Shown here: positions 8,969-16,266 of the stretch, piece after piece
Layout: each line of letters opens with the position of its first letter
Numbering within the stretch: the first letter of the stretch is position 1
Translations under genes and position numbers: made by a program
From: Thermosipho affectus
GTDB taxonomy: Bacteria > Thermotogota > Thermotogae > Thermotogales > Fervidobacteriaceae
Reading direction: 5' to 3'
DNA: 64,000 nt
Assembly (NCBI RefSeq): GCF_001990485.1
Contig: NZ_LBFC01000021.1
Span: forward strand, 1-64,000
The notes under the pieces: model-generated
What the model was told of the DNA's origin: nothing
Databases searched by the model: none
What the model saw: the letters and a program-made list of their open reading frames with translations, nothing else

Positions 8969-9394
8969 TTATTCGTATACAATCTCGTAAGTAAATTCTG
9001 GTACTACTTTTTTCAACATTGCAGAGACTGCGCAGTATCTGTTCTGAGAAAGATTTACTGCTTTTTCTACTTTTTCTTTTGGAGGTTCTCCGTTGAATTT
9101 GAATATGTATTTTAAATGAATTTTGGTATATACTTTTGGATGTTCAGATGCGTTTTCATAATCTGCTTCTAACTTGAAAGATTCCATTTGGTCAATAACT
9201 CTCATTTTTCTTAATAATGAAACTACATCCATTCCAGTACATCCCATAAGAGAGTATAAAATTAATTCTTTAGGTCTTGCTCCTGCATCTTTTCCACCTA
9301 CATTTTCAGAAGCATCAAGGATTAAATCATGACCTGATGTCGTTTTTGAATAAAATAACATACCATTGTAAAAATTCATTTCAGCTTTTGCCAC
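8969..9394 (-). CDS. OsmC/YhfA family peroxide-handling protein
   Basis: A 141-residue OsmC-fold protein with the two conserved cysteines, Cys52 (LMGCTGMD) and Cys121 (RYCAVS). OsmC proteins reduce organic peroxides with the paired thiols. The chosen start is GTG 9394, with AAAGGAGTG just upstream; the longer open frame to 9493 lies inside ccdA and lacks a ribosome site. It follows ccdA by 14 bases and precedes glgX, so it appears to be part of the leftward thiol-redox run. Confidence 0.9.
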   Translation of the reverse strand: MAKAEMNFYNGMLFYSKTTSGHDLILDASENVGGKDAGARPKELILYSLMGCTGMDVVSLLRKMRVIDQMESFKLEADYENASEHPKVYTKIHLKYIFKFNGEPPKEKVEKAVNLSQNRYCAVSAMLKKVVPEFTYEIVYE

Positions 9395-9408
9395 AAAAAT
9401 CACTCCTT

Positions 9409-10047
9409 TCAAACTACCATTTTTCCAAACATTATTAGAACACCAAGTAATATTAAAAAGGTTCCACCAATAATTCTTAATGTGAGCTCCCATCTAGGTG
9501 CTTTAAAACTTGCAGTCATTAATTTTGATATAGATGATCCAATAGTCAAAAAAGGTATTGATATACCAAGAGAATATACAAAAAGAAGGACAGCACCTTT
9601 TAGCGAATTTGCACTTGCAGCGATTGCTAATATTGACCCTAATATTGGACTACTACATGGGATCCAAATAATGCCAATAACTCCTCCAAGTAAAAAACCA
9701 GTAATAAAACTGCCGCCTTTGAATTTCCACACATTTACTTTCCTTGGTTTTAGTAGTTCTTTTTGAAAAATATATAATGTCCCCATCAATATGATTATAG
9801 AACCAAATACATAATTAATTATACTACCATACTTTGCAAAGAAAAAACCAAAAATTGATGAAAAAACACCGATAACTGTGAAGAATATGGAAAAACCAGA
9901 TAAAAAGCCTAAAAGTTTAAGAAGTTTATTTTTAGCAGTAAAAAGTATTCCCAAAAATGCAGGAATTAATGGTAAAATACATGGACTAAAAAAAGATAGT
10001 ATACCATGACCTAGAGCTACCCAAACACTTATATCTTTATAGAACAT
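9409..10047 (-). CDS. ccdA: CcdA-type thiol/disulfide membrane transporter
   Basis: A 212-residue protein with six predicted membrane helices. The paired redox cysteines are Cys23 in [13 protein letters not shown] and Cys131 in [10 protein letters not shown], as in CcdA/DsbD-beta. Such proteins carry reducing power from cytoplasmic thioredoxin to exported thiol proteins. It starts one base after the exported thioredoxin gene ends, so the two are an evident pair. GGAGGAGTAAT precedes the ATG. Confidence 0.93.
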   Translation of the reverse strand: MFYKDISVWVALGHGILSFFSPCILPLIPAFLGILFTAKNKLLKLLGFLSGFSIFFTVIGVFSSIFGFFFAKYGSIINYVFGSIIILMGTLYIFQKELLKPRKVNVWKFKGGSFITGFLLGGVIGIIWIPCSSPILGSILAIAASANSLKGAVLLFVYSLGISIPFLTIGSSISKLMTASFKAPRWELTLRIIGGTFLILLGVLIMFGKMVV

Positions 10048-10048
10048 A

Positions 10049-10720
10049 TTACTCCTCCAATATAAGTACTCTTAAGGCGCCATTTTTACTTAATTTTTTA
10101 GCAATATCTTTGGATTTAGTTAAGTAGACGTTATAGGGATTTATATCTTTATTTAAGCTATCTAAAAATATTGAGTTTTTATCGTTCTCTTTTACAAAAT
10201 CAAAGTCATCTTTTGAAACAGAAATTATTTGTTTATTCCCTAAATAGAAATCATCTTTTTTTGAGTATACCTTAAAAGTTTCTTTGTAATCTTCGTATAA
10301 AAATCTTAGGATATACATAAGTGCTTTTTTAAAGTCGTTTAATGGCATATAACCAGGTATTGAGGTAATCGCCTTATCTTGATGCCAAAATACAAATGTT
10401 GGAGTTCCCCTAATACCAAACGCCGAAAAAAGTTCGTTGTTTGTAAACTCTTTGTCTAAAAACACTGTTTTTTTATTGTTTGGATTTATTTTTACAAATA
10501 TATATGCAGCTTTCAAAATTTCTTGAAATTCTTTTGATGATAGTACTTCATTTTCAAACTTTTTGCAGTAAATGCACGAAGGAGAGGAGAAATATATTAA
10601 AAGGGGTTTGTCTTCTATGTTTGAAATTTTGTGTGCAATACCAAGGTCATAGAAAGTATAATCATATGAAAATACAAAAACTGATGTAAGTACCAACAAA
10701 GATAGTAACATATTTTTCAT
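10049..10720 (-). CDS. Exported thioredoxin-like protein
   Basis: A 223-residue protein with a signal peptide (about 1-18), then a thioredoxin fold with Cys49-Ile-Tyr-Cys52 (SPSCIYCKKFE) and the cis-Pro loop RGTPTFVFW. The fold ends near residue 145, and about 80 C-terminal residues are unrecognised. Its likely electron donor is the adjacent CcdA; likely substrates are oxidised exported proteins. Its ATG overlaps the stop of a 33-codon small ORF (ATGA). Confidence 0.88.
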   Translation of the reverse strand: MKNMLLSLLVLTSVFVFSYDYTFYDLGIAHKISNIEDKPLLIYFSSPSCIYCKKFENEVLSSKEFQEILKAAYIFVKINPNNKKTVFLDKEFTNNELFSAFGIRGTPTFVFWHQDKAITSIPGYMPLNDFKKALMYILRFLYEDYKETFKVYSKKDDFYLGNKQIISVSKDDFDFVKENDKNSIFLDSLNKDINPYNVYLTKSKDIAKKLSKNGALRVLILEE

Positions 10721-10818
10721 GGATTTACCTTCTTTCTTACTTTAAATTTCCTCATTCCAAATTTTTTAAAAAAGCTTATAACGGGACATCTCATTTTCAA
10801 TTTTTCAAAAAATTTCAT
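10717..10818 (-). CDS. Small basic ORF (33 residues) coupled to the thioredoxin gene
   Basis: ATG at 10818-10816 follows TTTAGGAGTGATAGT, a good ribosome site, and runs 33 codons to a TGA that overlaps the thioredoxin ATG (ATGA). The product is strongly basic, with Lys/Arg/Phe patches and one Cys in the segment MRCPVISFFKK. It starts directly after a terminator-like hairpin. It could be a true microprotein or a leader peptide setting thioredoxin translation. No function is claimed. Confidence 0.55.
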   Translation of the reverse strand: MKFFEKLKMRCPVISFFKKFGMRKFKVRKKVNP

Positions 10819-10830
10819 ACTATCACTCCT

Positions 10831-10865
10831 AAAAAACTAAGGGCAGGTGTAACCCTGCCTTAGTT
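10831..10865 (-). terminator. Intra-operon terminator after glutaredoxin gene
   Basis: AACTAA and GGCAGG pair with CCTGCC and TTAGTT (12 pairs, one bulged G, six-base loop) and are followed on the minus strand by a run of six T. The hairpin covers the glutaredoxin stop codon. Because genes continue leftward, it may reduce rather than stop transcription into ccdA. Confidence 0.75.
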
Positions 10866-11102
10866 TATATTTAATAACCTGTCTATTTTAGCTTTGTCGA
10901 ATCCTACAATAACTTGATTTCCAATCTCAATTACAGGCACACCAAGTTGTTTGCTTTTTTTGTACATTCTTTCAGCGGCTTTTTGATCTTTTGAAACATC
11001 GTATTCTTTAAATTTTAATCCAAGTTGCTTAAAATATTGTTTTGCCTTTTTACAATATGGGCAAGTTGGAGTGGTGTAAACAATAATTTTAACGTGTTGC
11101 AT
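10860..11102 (-). CDS. Glutaredoxin-like protein
   Basis: An 80-residue NrdH/Grx-type protein with Cys14-Pro-Tyr-Cys17 (TPTCPYCKKA), the cis-Pro loop GVPVIEIG, and GFDKAKIDRLL at the glutathione/partner-binding end. It is cytoplasmic and would take electrons from the adjacent thioredoxin reductase. Start ATG follows AAGGAGGTGGGGTA. Confidence 0.93.
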   Translation of the reverse strand: MQHVKIIVYTTPTCPYCKKAKQYFKQLGLKFKEYDVSKDQKAAERMYKKSKQLGVPVIEIGNQVIVGFDKAKIDRLLNIN

Positions 11103-11114
11103 TACCCCACCTCC

Positions 11115-12065
11115 TTAGAAGTATTTTTTTGCAGCATGTTCAACGGCAATTGCCCCATCTGCGGCAGCTGTTACAATTTGTCTGAGATTTTTCTTTCTTA
11201 CATCTCCGACTGCATAGATTCCTGGGATGTTTGTTTCCATATTCTCGTCGGTAATTATATACCCATAGTCGTCAGTTTGGACTATGTCTTTGATTAAATC
11301 ACTATTCGGTTTAAGTCCAACATAGATGAATACTCCTTCAGCTTTAATAACTTTTTCTTCTTTTGTTTCGTTGTTTACTATAACAACCTCTTCAACTTTA
11401 TTAGTTCCTCTGATTTCTTTTACTAGAGAGTTGAGGATTACTTTTACGTTCTTGTTTTGCATAAGCCTATCTTGAAGTACTTTTGCGGCAGTAAGATAAG
11501 GCAAATTTTGTACCATAGTAATGCTATTTACCATTTTTGCAAGAAAATGTGCTTCATCACATGCACTATCTCCACCACCAACTACAACAACGTCTTTTCC
11601 AGAGAATAAATAACCATCACATGCTGCACAGTAAGTAACACCTCTACCTCTAAATTTTTCTTCTCCGGGAACACCTAATTTTCTTGGAACAGCACCTGTT
11701 GCGAAAATAATAACCTTTCCTTTAATTTTCTTACTGTTATCAAGTTCGACGTATTTGTGCTCGTTATCGTATGAAATCTTTACTACTTGTGCTGTAACAA
11801 TTTCCGCTCCAAAAGCTTTTGCATGCGCTGCAAATTTTTCTCCAAGTTCGCCACCTTCAATTTTAATAAACCCTGGCCAGTTTTCTACAATATGAGTTTG
11901 TGTTACAGCACCACCTTCTAATGCTTTTTCAAGAACAACGGCGGATAACCCCGCACGTCCAGCATAAATTGCTGCGGTAAGACCTGCTGGTCCTGCTCCG
12001 ACAATAATAACATCGTAATATTCCTTTGGCCCGGAGGATATATTTCCCAAGTCAAGGTGAATCAT
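11115..12065 (-). CDS. trxB: Thioredoxin reductase
   Basis: A 316-residue FAD/NAD(P)H flavoprotein of the low-molecular-weight TrxB class. The FAD site GAGPAG is at residues 23-28, the redox pair is Cys146-Ala-Ala-Cys149, the second nucleotide site is GGGDSA, and the C-terminal FAD motif is GIYAVGDVR. It lies between the protein disulfide oxidoreductase and glutaredoxin genes, which are its likely partners. AAGGAGGTG precedes the ATG. Confidence 0.96.
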   Translation of the reverse strand: MIHLDLGNISSGPKEYYDVIIVGAGPAGLTAAIYAGRAGLSAVVLEKALEGGAVTQTHIVENWPGFIKIEGGELGEKFAAHAKAFGAEIVTAQVVKISYDNEHKYVELDNSKKIKGKVIIFATGAVPRKLGVPGEEKFRGRGVTYCAACDGYLFSGKDVVVVGGGDSACDEAHFLAKMVNSITMVQNLPYLTAAKVLQDRLMQNKNVKVILNSLVKEIRGTNKVEEVVIVNNETKEEKVIKAEGVFIYVGLKPNSDLIKDIVQTDDYGYIITDENMETNIPGIYAVGDVRKKNLRQIVTAAADGAIAVEHAAKKYF

Positions 12066-12077
12066 ATTTTCACCTCC

Positions 12078-12740
12078 TTATCTAATAGCTTTTAATACTT
12101 CTTCAAGGTATTGTGGCTCAGGATATGCTCCTATAAAGAATGTATTTGGATTTCTGTTGATTACTATATGAGGAACTGATGATACACCAAATTGATTACT
12201 CAATTCAAAAAATTCATTTGCTTCAATCATTTCGGCTTTTATAAGTGGATTTACTAATGCAAAGTTATGAGCTGTTAACACTGCACGTGGACAGTATGGA
12301 CATGTAGGAGTTACAAAAACACTAATTGTAACGGGCTTGTCAATTGATTTGAGTTTTTCAATTGTTTCTGCTGAAAGCTCTGGTGTAGCACCTTTTCCAA
12401 AAGTTACAATGTCTTGTACAAGTGTGCCGAATTCGTGACCAGATGGTATGCCATAAAATCTTACACCTTTATCTTCACCATCTTCAAGTGTTAGGATAAG
12501 TGCAGGGGTCATTTCGACACCAAATTTTTCTGCTAAATCTTTGTTTTCAATTACGTTATATTTCTCCACAACTATCTTATCGGAAAGATTACTTGCTTCA
12601 TCTAAAATTTGCTCTTCAAGTTCGCAATATTCACAATTTTCCTTTGAATCGCCAAAGTAAATGAGTTTTACAGTGTTTTTAAGTTCTTTTGAAAATAAAT
12701 CTTCAAGGTATTTCTTGTCTTCGTTTGATAAAAGTGCCAT
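12078..12740 (-). CDS. Protein disulfide oxidoreductase (two Trx folds, PDO)
   Basis: A 220-residue protein made of two thioredoxin-fold units, with redox motifs Cys36-Glu-Tyr-Cys39 in the first and Cys147-Pro-Tyr-Cys150 in the second. The second unit has a cis-Pro loop (VSSVPHIVI). PDOs of hyperthermophiles handle disulfides in cytoplasmic proteins and are reduced by thioredoxin reductase, encoded next to it. It is the first gene of the leftward redox operon, with a promoter at 12795-12824. Confidence 0.94.
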   Translation of the reverse strand: MALLSNEDKKYLEDLFSKELKNTVKLIYFGDSKENCEYCELEEQILDEASNLSDKIVVEKYNVIENKDLAEKFGVEMTPALILTLEDGEDKGVRFYGIPSGHEFGTLVQDIVTFGKGATPELSAETIEKLKSIDKPVTISVFVTPTCPYCPRAVLTAHNFALVNPLIKAEMIEANEFFELSNQFGVSSVPHIVINRNPNTFFIGAYPEPQYLEEVLKAIR

Positions 12741-12794
12741 AATATTACACCTCCAAAAAAATTAATTAATTTCTCCCAGGTTTGGGTCCCTTTT

Positions 12795-12824
12795 ATTATA
12801 CACCAATTTATGTAAATTAGTCTA
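12795..12824 (-). promoter_or_regulatory. Promoter of the redox operon
   Basis: On the minus strand TAGACT (12824-12819), an 18-base spacer, then TATAAT (12800-12795). The leader of about 50 bases contains GGGACCCAAACCTGGG, a short hairpin, before the ribosome site. Confidence 0.6.
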
Positions 12825-12871
12825 AACTTAATGTTACAATTTCGGATATAATTTGTCGGGTTTAAATGTTG

Positions 12872-12899
12872 TTGAAATTTTTATAATTTATGGTAATAT
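12872..12899 (+). promoter_or_regulatory. Promoter of tRNA-Ser
   Basis: TTGAAA (12872-12877), a 16-base spacer, then TAATAT (12894-12899), preceded by TGG. The predicted start lies about four bases ahead of the mature tRNA 5' end at 12910. Confidence 0.65.
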
Positions 12900-12909
12900 A
12901 TTGATGATT

Positions 12910-12999
12910 GGAGGCGTGCACCGAATTGGCTAAGGGGCCGGTCTCGAAAACCGGTGGGCGTTTTTGCCCTTGTGGGTTCGAGTCCCACCGCCTCCGCCA
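12910..12999 (+). tRNA. tRNA-Ser (anticodon CGA)
   Basis: A 90-base class II tRNA. The acceptor GGAGGCG pairs with CGCCTCC, followed by G and encoded CCA. The anticodon stem CCGGT/ACCGG holds loop CTCGAAA with anticodon CGA. The long variable arm pairs GGGC with GCCC, and the T-arm is GTGGG-TTCGAGT-CCCAC. It reads UCG codons. A terminator follows directly. Confidence 0.96.
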
Positions 13000-13028
13000 A
13001 ATGGCAGGGTTATCCCTGCCATTTTTTT
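13000..13028 (+). terminator. Terminator after tRNA-Ser
   Basis: A 10-base stem (AATGGCAGGG with CCCTGCCATT) and a TTAT loop, followed by five further T. Confidence 0.9.
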
Positions 13029-13032
13029 GTAG

Positions 13033-13038
13033 TATAAT
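13033..13038 (+). promoter_or_regulatory. Possible -10 box of the Nudix operon
   Basis: TATAAT lies 31 bases ahead of the Nudix ATG and just after the tRNA terminator. No clear -35 is seen; the expected place overlaps the hairpin. Confidence 0.4.
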
Positions 13039-13069
13039 TAAGATGAGAATAGATAAGAGGGGGAGAATA

Positions 13070-13609
13070 ATGGAAAAACTTTTAAAGAGCCAAGAAATTT
13101 TTAAAGGAGTATTATTACACGTGAAAAAGGATGAGGTACTTCTTGAAAATGGTAGAAAAAGCACAAGAGAGTATGTGTTACATCCTGGGGCAGTTGCAGT
13201 TGTTCCAATTTTGGACGATAATAAAGTTGTGATGGTGAAGCAGTATAGATATCCAATTGGTAGAGAGTTACTTGAAATACCTGCGGGAAAGTTTGATTTT
13301 AAAGGGGAAGATCCACTTGAATGTGCCAAAAGAGAACTAAAAGAAGAGACGGGTTTCCAGGCAAAAGATTATACGTATTTGGGATATATACATACTACCC
13401 CGGGTTTTTCAAATGAAGTGATTTACATATATCTTGCTAGGAATTTAGTGAAGGGAGATGCCGAACCAGATGAAGATGAGATAATCAAGATAGAAGTCAA
13501 GGATATCGAAGAAGTTTTGGAGAAATGTATAAGTGGTGATATTACAGATTCAAAGACTATAATAGGTATTTTTAAAACGTATTTTTTCTTAAGGAGTGGA
13601 AAAGAATGA
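13070..13609 (+). CDS. Nudix hydrolase, ADP-ribose pyrophosphatase type
   Basis: A 179-residue Nudix protein. The box reads G-KFDFKG-E, seven residues, then RELKEETGF, with catalytic REL-EE intact but one residue more than the standard GX5E spacing. HTTPGFSNE and upstream QYRYPIGRELLEIPAG match the ADP-ribose pyrophosphatase subfamily. It hydrolyses ADP-ribose or related nucleotide sugars. The frame is open back through the tRNA, but ATG 13070, preceded by GAGGGGGAGAATA, is the sensible start. It overlaps the next gene by four bases. Confidence 0.92.
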   Translation: MEKLLKSQEIFKGVLLHVKKDEVLLENGRKSTREYVLHPGAVAVVPILDDNKVVMVKQYRYPIGRELLEIPAGKFDFKGEDPLECAKRELKEETGFQAKDYTYLGYIHTTPGFSNEVIYIYLARNLVKGDAEPDEDEIIKIEVKDIEEVLEKCISGDITDSKTIIGIFKTYFFLRSGKE

Positions 13610-14205
13610 TAAAGTTAGTGGTAAATGGGAAGGTTGAAAAATTCGAATCTTCGAAATATGCGAATTTTGGAGAGCTTTTGGACAAAGTTTCTATGAATTT
13701 AAAAGGAATGGTTTTAAGTGAAGTAAAGATTAATAAAAAATTGGTTCCGATTAGTAGAATTGATGAATTAAGAAATGCTATTTTAGATGATGAACTTGAA
13801 ATTGAAATGAATTTTGTACCGCTACAAGAATTTTTTATAACAACCCTATCAGATGTTATTGAATATATCGATAATATCACAAACCTTCTTGGTAAAGTTT
13901 CAGATAATATATTGTTAGGGGATAATGAAGGATTTAGCAATATTGTGGATCTTGCAGAGGGTATTTCTTCTATGGAGAATTTGAGGGTAAATTCCATGAA
14001 AATGACGGGTTTTTCACCTTCTGATTTTCAATTAAAAGTAGATGGTAATGAAGTTGCAGATATATTGAGAAATTTTGTGGAAGCCCTTGAAAGTAAAGAT
14101 TTACTAGAACTTTCTGATCTATTGAAGGAAAAGATACCTGTTGTTTTAGATTACTATAAAAGTTATTTTCAAAATATTTTAAAAACCTTGAAACAAAATA
14201 ATTAG
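13606..14205 (+). CDS. Unknown protein between Nudix and FliS genes
   Basis: A 199-residue soluble protein I do not recognise. The first 70 residues look like a small mixed alpha/beta domain (IKLVVNGKVEKFESS, then VKINKKLVPISR); the rest is mostly helical and acidic. No signal peptide, membrane helix or cysteine motif is seen. It overlaps the Nudix stop (ATGA) and is 11 bases from fliS, so a link to flagellar assembly is possible but is only inferred from position. Confidence 0.8.
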   Translation: MIKLVVNGKVEKFESSKYANFGELLDKVSMNLKGMVLSEVKINKKLVPISRIDELRNAILDDELEIEMNFVPLQEFFITTLSDVIEYIDNITNLLGKVSDNILLGDNEGFSNIVDLAEGISSMENLRVNSMKMTGFSPSDFQLKVDGNEVADILRNFVEALESKDLLELSDLLKEKIPVVLDYYKSYFQNILKTLKQNN

Positions 14206-14215
14206 GGAAGGTGAA

Positions 14216-14629
14216 ATGATGGATTATACAGAACAAATGGTGAGAACTGCTAGTCCAGCAAAGTTGATAGAAATGTTATACCAAAGGGCTGTAGAGTTGT
14301 TAGATTTATCTATCGAGGGTATTAATAAAAAAGATTTTCTAAGTGCGAACGAATACATAAAGAAGTGTCAGGATATTATTACCGAACTTAATTTGTCGCT
14401 AGACATGAAGCAAGGAGGAGAAATTGCCAAAAATTTGAGGGCATTATATAATTACATGTTTAAAGCATTAGTGGAAGCAAATATTAAGAAGGATATAGAA
14501 AAAATAACAGAAGTTAGGAATTATCTTTTTGAGCTTTTAGAAACGTGGAAAGAAGCCATGAAAAACGTAGGAAATACGGCAAATAGATTACCTGATCCCA
14601 ATAGACCAAGACTTAATGTGAGTCTTTGA
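14216..14629 (+). CDS. fliS: Flagellar export chaperone FliS
   Basis: A 137-residue helical protein with the FliS layout: YTEQMVRTASPAKLIEMLYQ near the start, then ELNLSLDMKQGGEIAKNLRA and LYNYM. FliS binds the C-terminus of unassembled flagellin in the cytoplasm until export. GGAAGGTGAA precedes the ATG; a second ATG follows at once. The flagellin start at the left edge of the window is the expected client. Confidence 0.94.
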   Translation: MMDYTEQMVRTASPAKLIEMLYQRAVELLDLSIEGINKKDFLSANEYIKKCQDIITELNLSLDMKQGGEIAKNLRALYNYMFKALVEANIKKDIEKITEVRNYLFELLETWKEAMKNVGNTANRLPDPNRPRLNVSL

Positions 14630-14642
14630 GGGTGTGAAAGAT

Positions 14643-14843
14643 ATGAAATTTGTTTCGAATATTTTCTTTGTTTTAAGCATTGGTTTATTTATAATTTCTG
14701 CCGTGTTTTTTGAGATTTCATTGAGATATATGAGAAGGCAAAATGAAAAAAAGAAAAAAGAAAGTGCAAATTTAGGAATAAAGTTTTTAGTATTTGGAGG
14801 TATAGTTTTTGTGATTTCAGGTATTTTTGCTTTTTTTGCCTAA
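14643..14843 (+). CDS. Small two-helix membrane protein
   Basis: A 66-residue protein (from ATG 14643; a GTG at 14634 is also in frame) with two membrane helices around a highly charged stretch of Arg, Lys and Glu (MRRQNEKKKKES). GAGGGTG at 14627-14633 is the ribosome site. Function unknown. It is the last gene of the Nudix-fliS operon, closed by a terminator. Confidence 0.75.
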   Translation: MKFVSNIFFVLSIGLFIISAVFFEISLRYMRRQNEKKKKESANLGIKFLVFGGIVFVISGIFAFFA

Positions 14844-14868
14844 AAAAACCCCCAATCCGGGGGTTTTT
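14844..14868. terminator. Bidirectional terminator
   Basis: AAAAACCCCC and GGGGGTTTTT pair around a five-base loop. The hairpin serves the rightward fliS operon and the leftward DUF1015 gene, whose stop lies at 14867. Confidence 0.9.
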
Positions 14869-16099
14869 ACATTAAATGTACAATTATTCCGCTTTTTAAT
14901 TTTGGCTCAAACCATGTAGATTTTGGAGGCATTGTTTTTTCTTCGTCAGCAACTCTTAAAAGATCTTCGATATCCGTTGGGTATAATGCAAATGCCACTT
15001 TATATTCTCCGTTGTTTACCAGCCTTTCAAGTTCTTCAATTCCTTTAATTCCACCAACGAAGTTAATTCTTTTGTCTGTTCTTGGGTTTTCAATGCCTAA
15101 TATAGGTTTTAATAGATTTTCTTGTAATATCGAAACATCTAGTGAGGAAACCACGTCATTTTCGTTGTATGTTCCCTTTTTAGCTGTTAATCGATACCAT
15201 TTTTCATCAAGGTACATGCCAAATTCGTGTTTTTTAGATGGTTTAAATTTTTCTGTTTCTTCAATGTTGAAATTTTCACTTATTTTTTTCAGGAATTCTT
15301 CTTTTGAATGTCCATTGAGATCTTTTACAACTCTATTGTAGTCCAATATATGAAGTTGTGTGTGAGGAAATAGTACTGCAAGAAAATAGTTGTATTCTTC
15401 TTCACCTGTATGATTTGGATTTTCTTTTGCTAGTTCTTCGGCTGCTCTTGCAGCAGCAGCAGCTCTATGGTGTCCATCTGCAATGTAGAATGCGTCTATC
15501 TTTTTGAATGCTTCAACAATTTCGTTGATTTCATTTTCATTTTTAACTATCCAAAGTATATGGTGTATACCGGATTCATCTGTATAATCATATTCCGGTT
15601 CTTTTGATGTGTGCTTTATTATTAAATTGTCGACTTCTGGGATGGAACGGTACATTAGAAAAACAGGGCCAGTATGTGCTTTCATTAATTTTACATGTCT
15701 TGCTCTTTCGTCTTCTTTATCTTTTCTTGTAAGTTCATGTTTTTTGATTTTTCCATCTTTGTACTCTTTGGTTGAGAAAGTTGCGTAAATTCCCGTTTGT
15801 GAGTATCCCTTCCATTCTTCTCTATACACGTAAATAGCTGGTTTATCTTCCAATATCATTATCCCATCTTTTTGGAATTGCTCCAATACCTCTTTGCCTT
15901 TTAGAATGACTTCGTCTGAATGTGTATCAACCTCACCATCAAAATTAATTTCTGGCCTTGTTATTTTATAGAATGTATATGGATTTTTTTGTGCTTCTTT
16001 TCTTGCTTCTTCGGTTGTTACTACATCATATGGTTTTGCAGCTACTTTTTCAATCATGTCTCTTCTTGGTCTTAAACCTCTGAAAGGTCTTACTATCAT
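14867..16099 (-). CDS. DUF1015 family protein
   Basis: A 410-residue cytoplasmic protein of the widespread DUF1015 (COG4198) family. Typical features are the start IVRPFRGLRP, KPYDVV, and the conserved YIADGHHRAAAAAR near residue 205. No experimentally firm function is known to me. It has its own promoter (16133-16161) and ribosome site GGAGGGGG, and is transcribed alone. Confidence 0.88.
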   Translation of the reverse strand: MIVRPFRGLRPRRDMIEKVAAKPYDVVTTEEARKEAQKNPYTFYKITRPEINFDGEVDTHSDEVILKGKEVLEQFQKDGIMILEDKPAIYVYREEWKGYSQTGIYATFSTKEYKDGKIKKHELTRKDKEDERARHVKLMKAHTGPVFLMYRSIPEVDNLIIKHTSKEPEYDYTDESGIHHILWIVKNENEINEIVEAFKKIDAFYIADGHHRAAAAARAAEELAKENPNHTGEEEYNYFLAVLFPHTQLHILDYNRVVKDLNGHSKEEFLKKISENFNIEETEKFKPSKKHEFGMYLDEKWYRLTAKKGTYNENDVVSSLDVSILQENLLKPILGIENPRTDKRINFVGGIKGIEELERLVNNGEYKVAFALYPTDIEDLLRVADEEKTMPPKSTWFEPKLKSGIIVHLM

Positions 16100-16132
16100 C
16101 TTTTCCCCCTCCTTTTTTTTATTTGCAGAAAG

Positions 16133-16161
16133 ATTTTAGCATACGAGTTATACATTTGCAA
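16133..16161 (-). promoter_or_regulatory. Promoter of the DUF1015 gene
   Basis: On the minus strand TTGCAA (16161-16156), a 17-base spacer, then TAAAAT (16138-16133). Confidence 0.6.
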
Positions 16162-16235
16162 TTTTGGTTAGGAATAAAATTTTAAAATAATCAAGTGCTA
16201 GCTTATTTTTTCTAAGTTATACAGTTTTATGTATA

Positions 16236-16266
16236 ATAAAAGTCCTAGTTCTTTTGAACTAGGACT
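16236..16266 (-). terminator. Terminator of the opp operon
   Basis: AGTCCTAGTTC and GAACTAGGACT pair over 11 bases around TTTT, followed on the minus strand by TTTTATT. The oppF stop codon lies in the hairpin. Confidence 0.85.

Noticed and set aside
9395-9493. Longer OsmC protein starting inside ccdA
   Set aside because: The extra residues do not resemble the family, lie antiphase in ccdA, and GTG 9394 has AAAGGAGTG ahead.
12741-12800. Possible riboswitch in the leader of the redox operon (GGGACCCAAACCTGGG hairpin)
   Set aside because: Only a short simple hairpin of a few pairs is visible; no known riboswitch core could be recognised in about 50 bases.
12908-13069. Coding start of the Nudix gene inside the tRNA
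   Set aside because: The open frame passes through tRNA-Ser and its terminator; ATG 13070 has its own ribosome site and family start.
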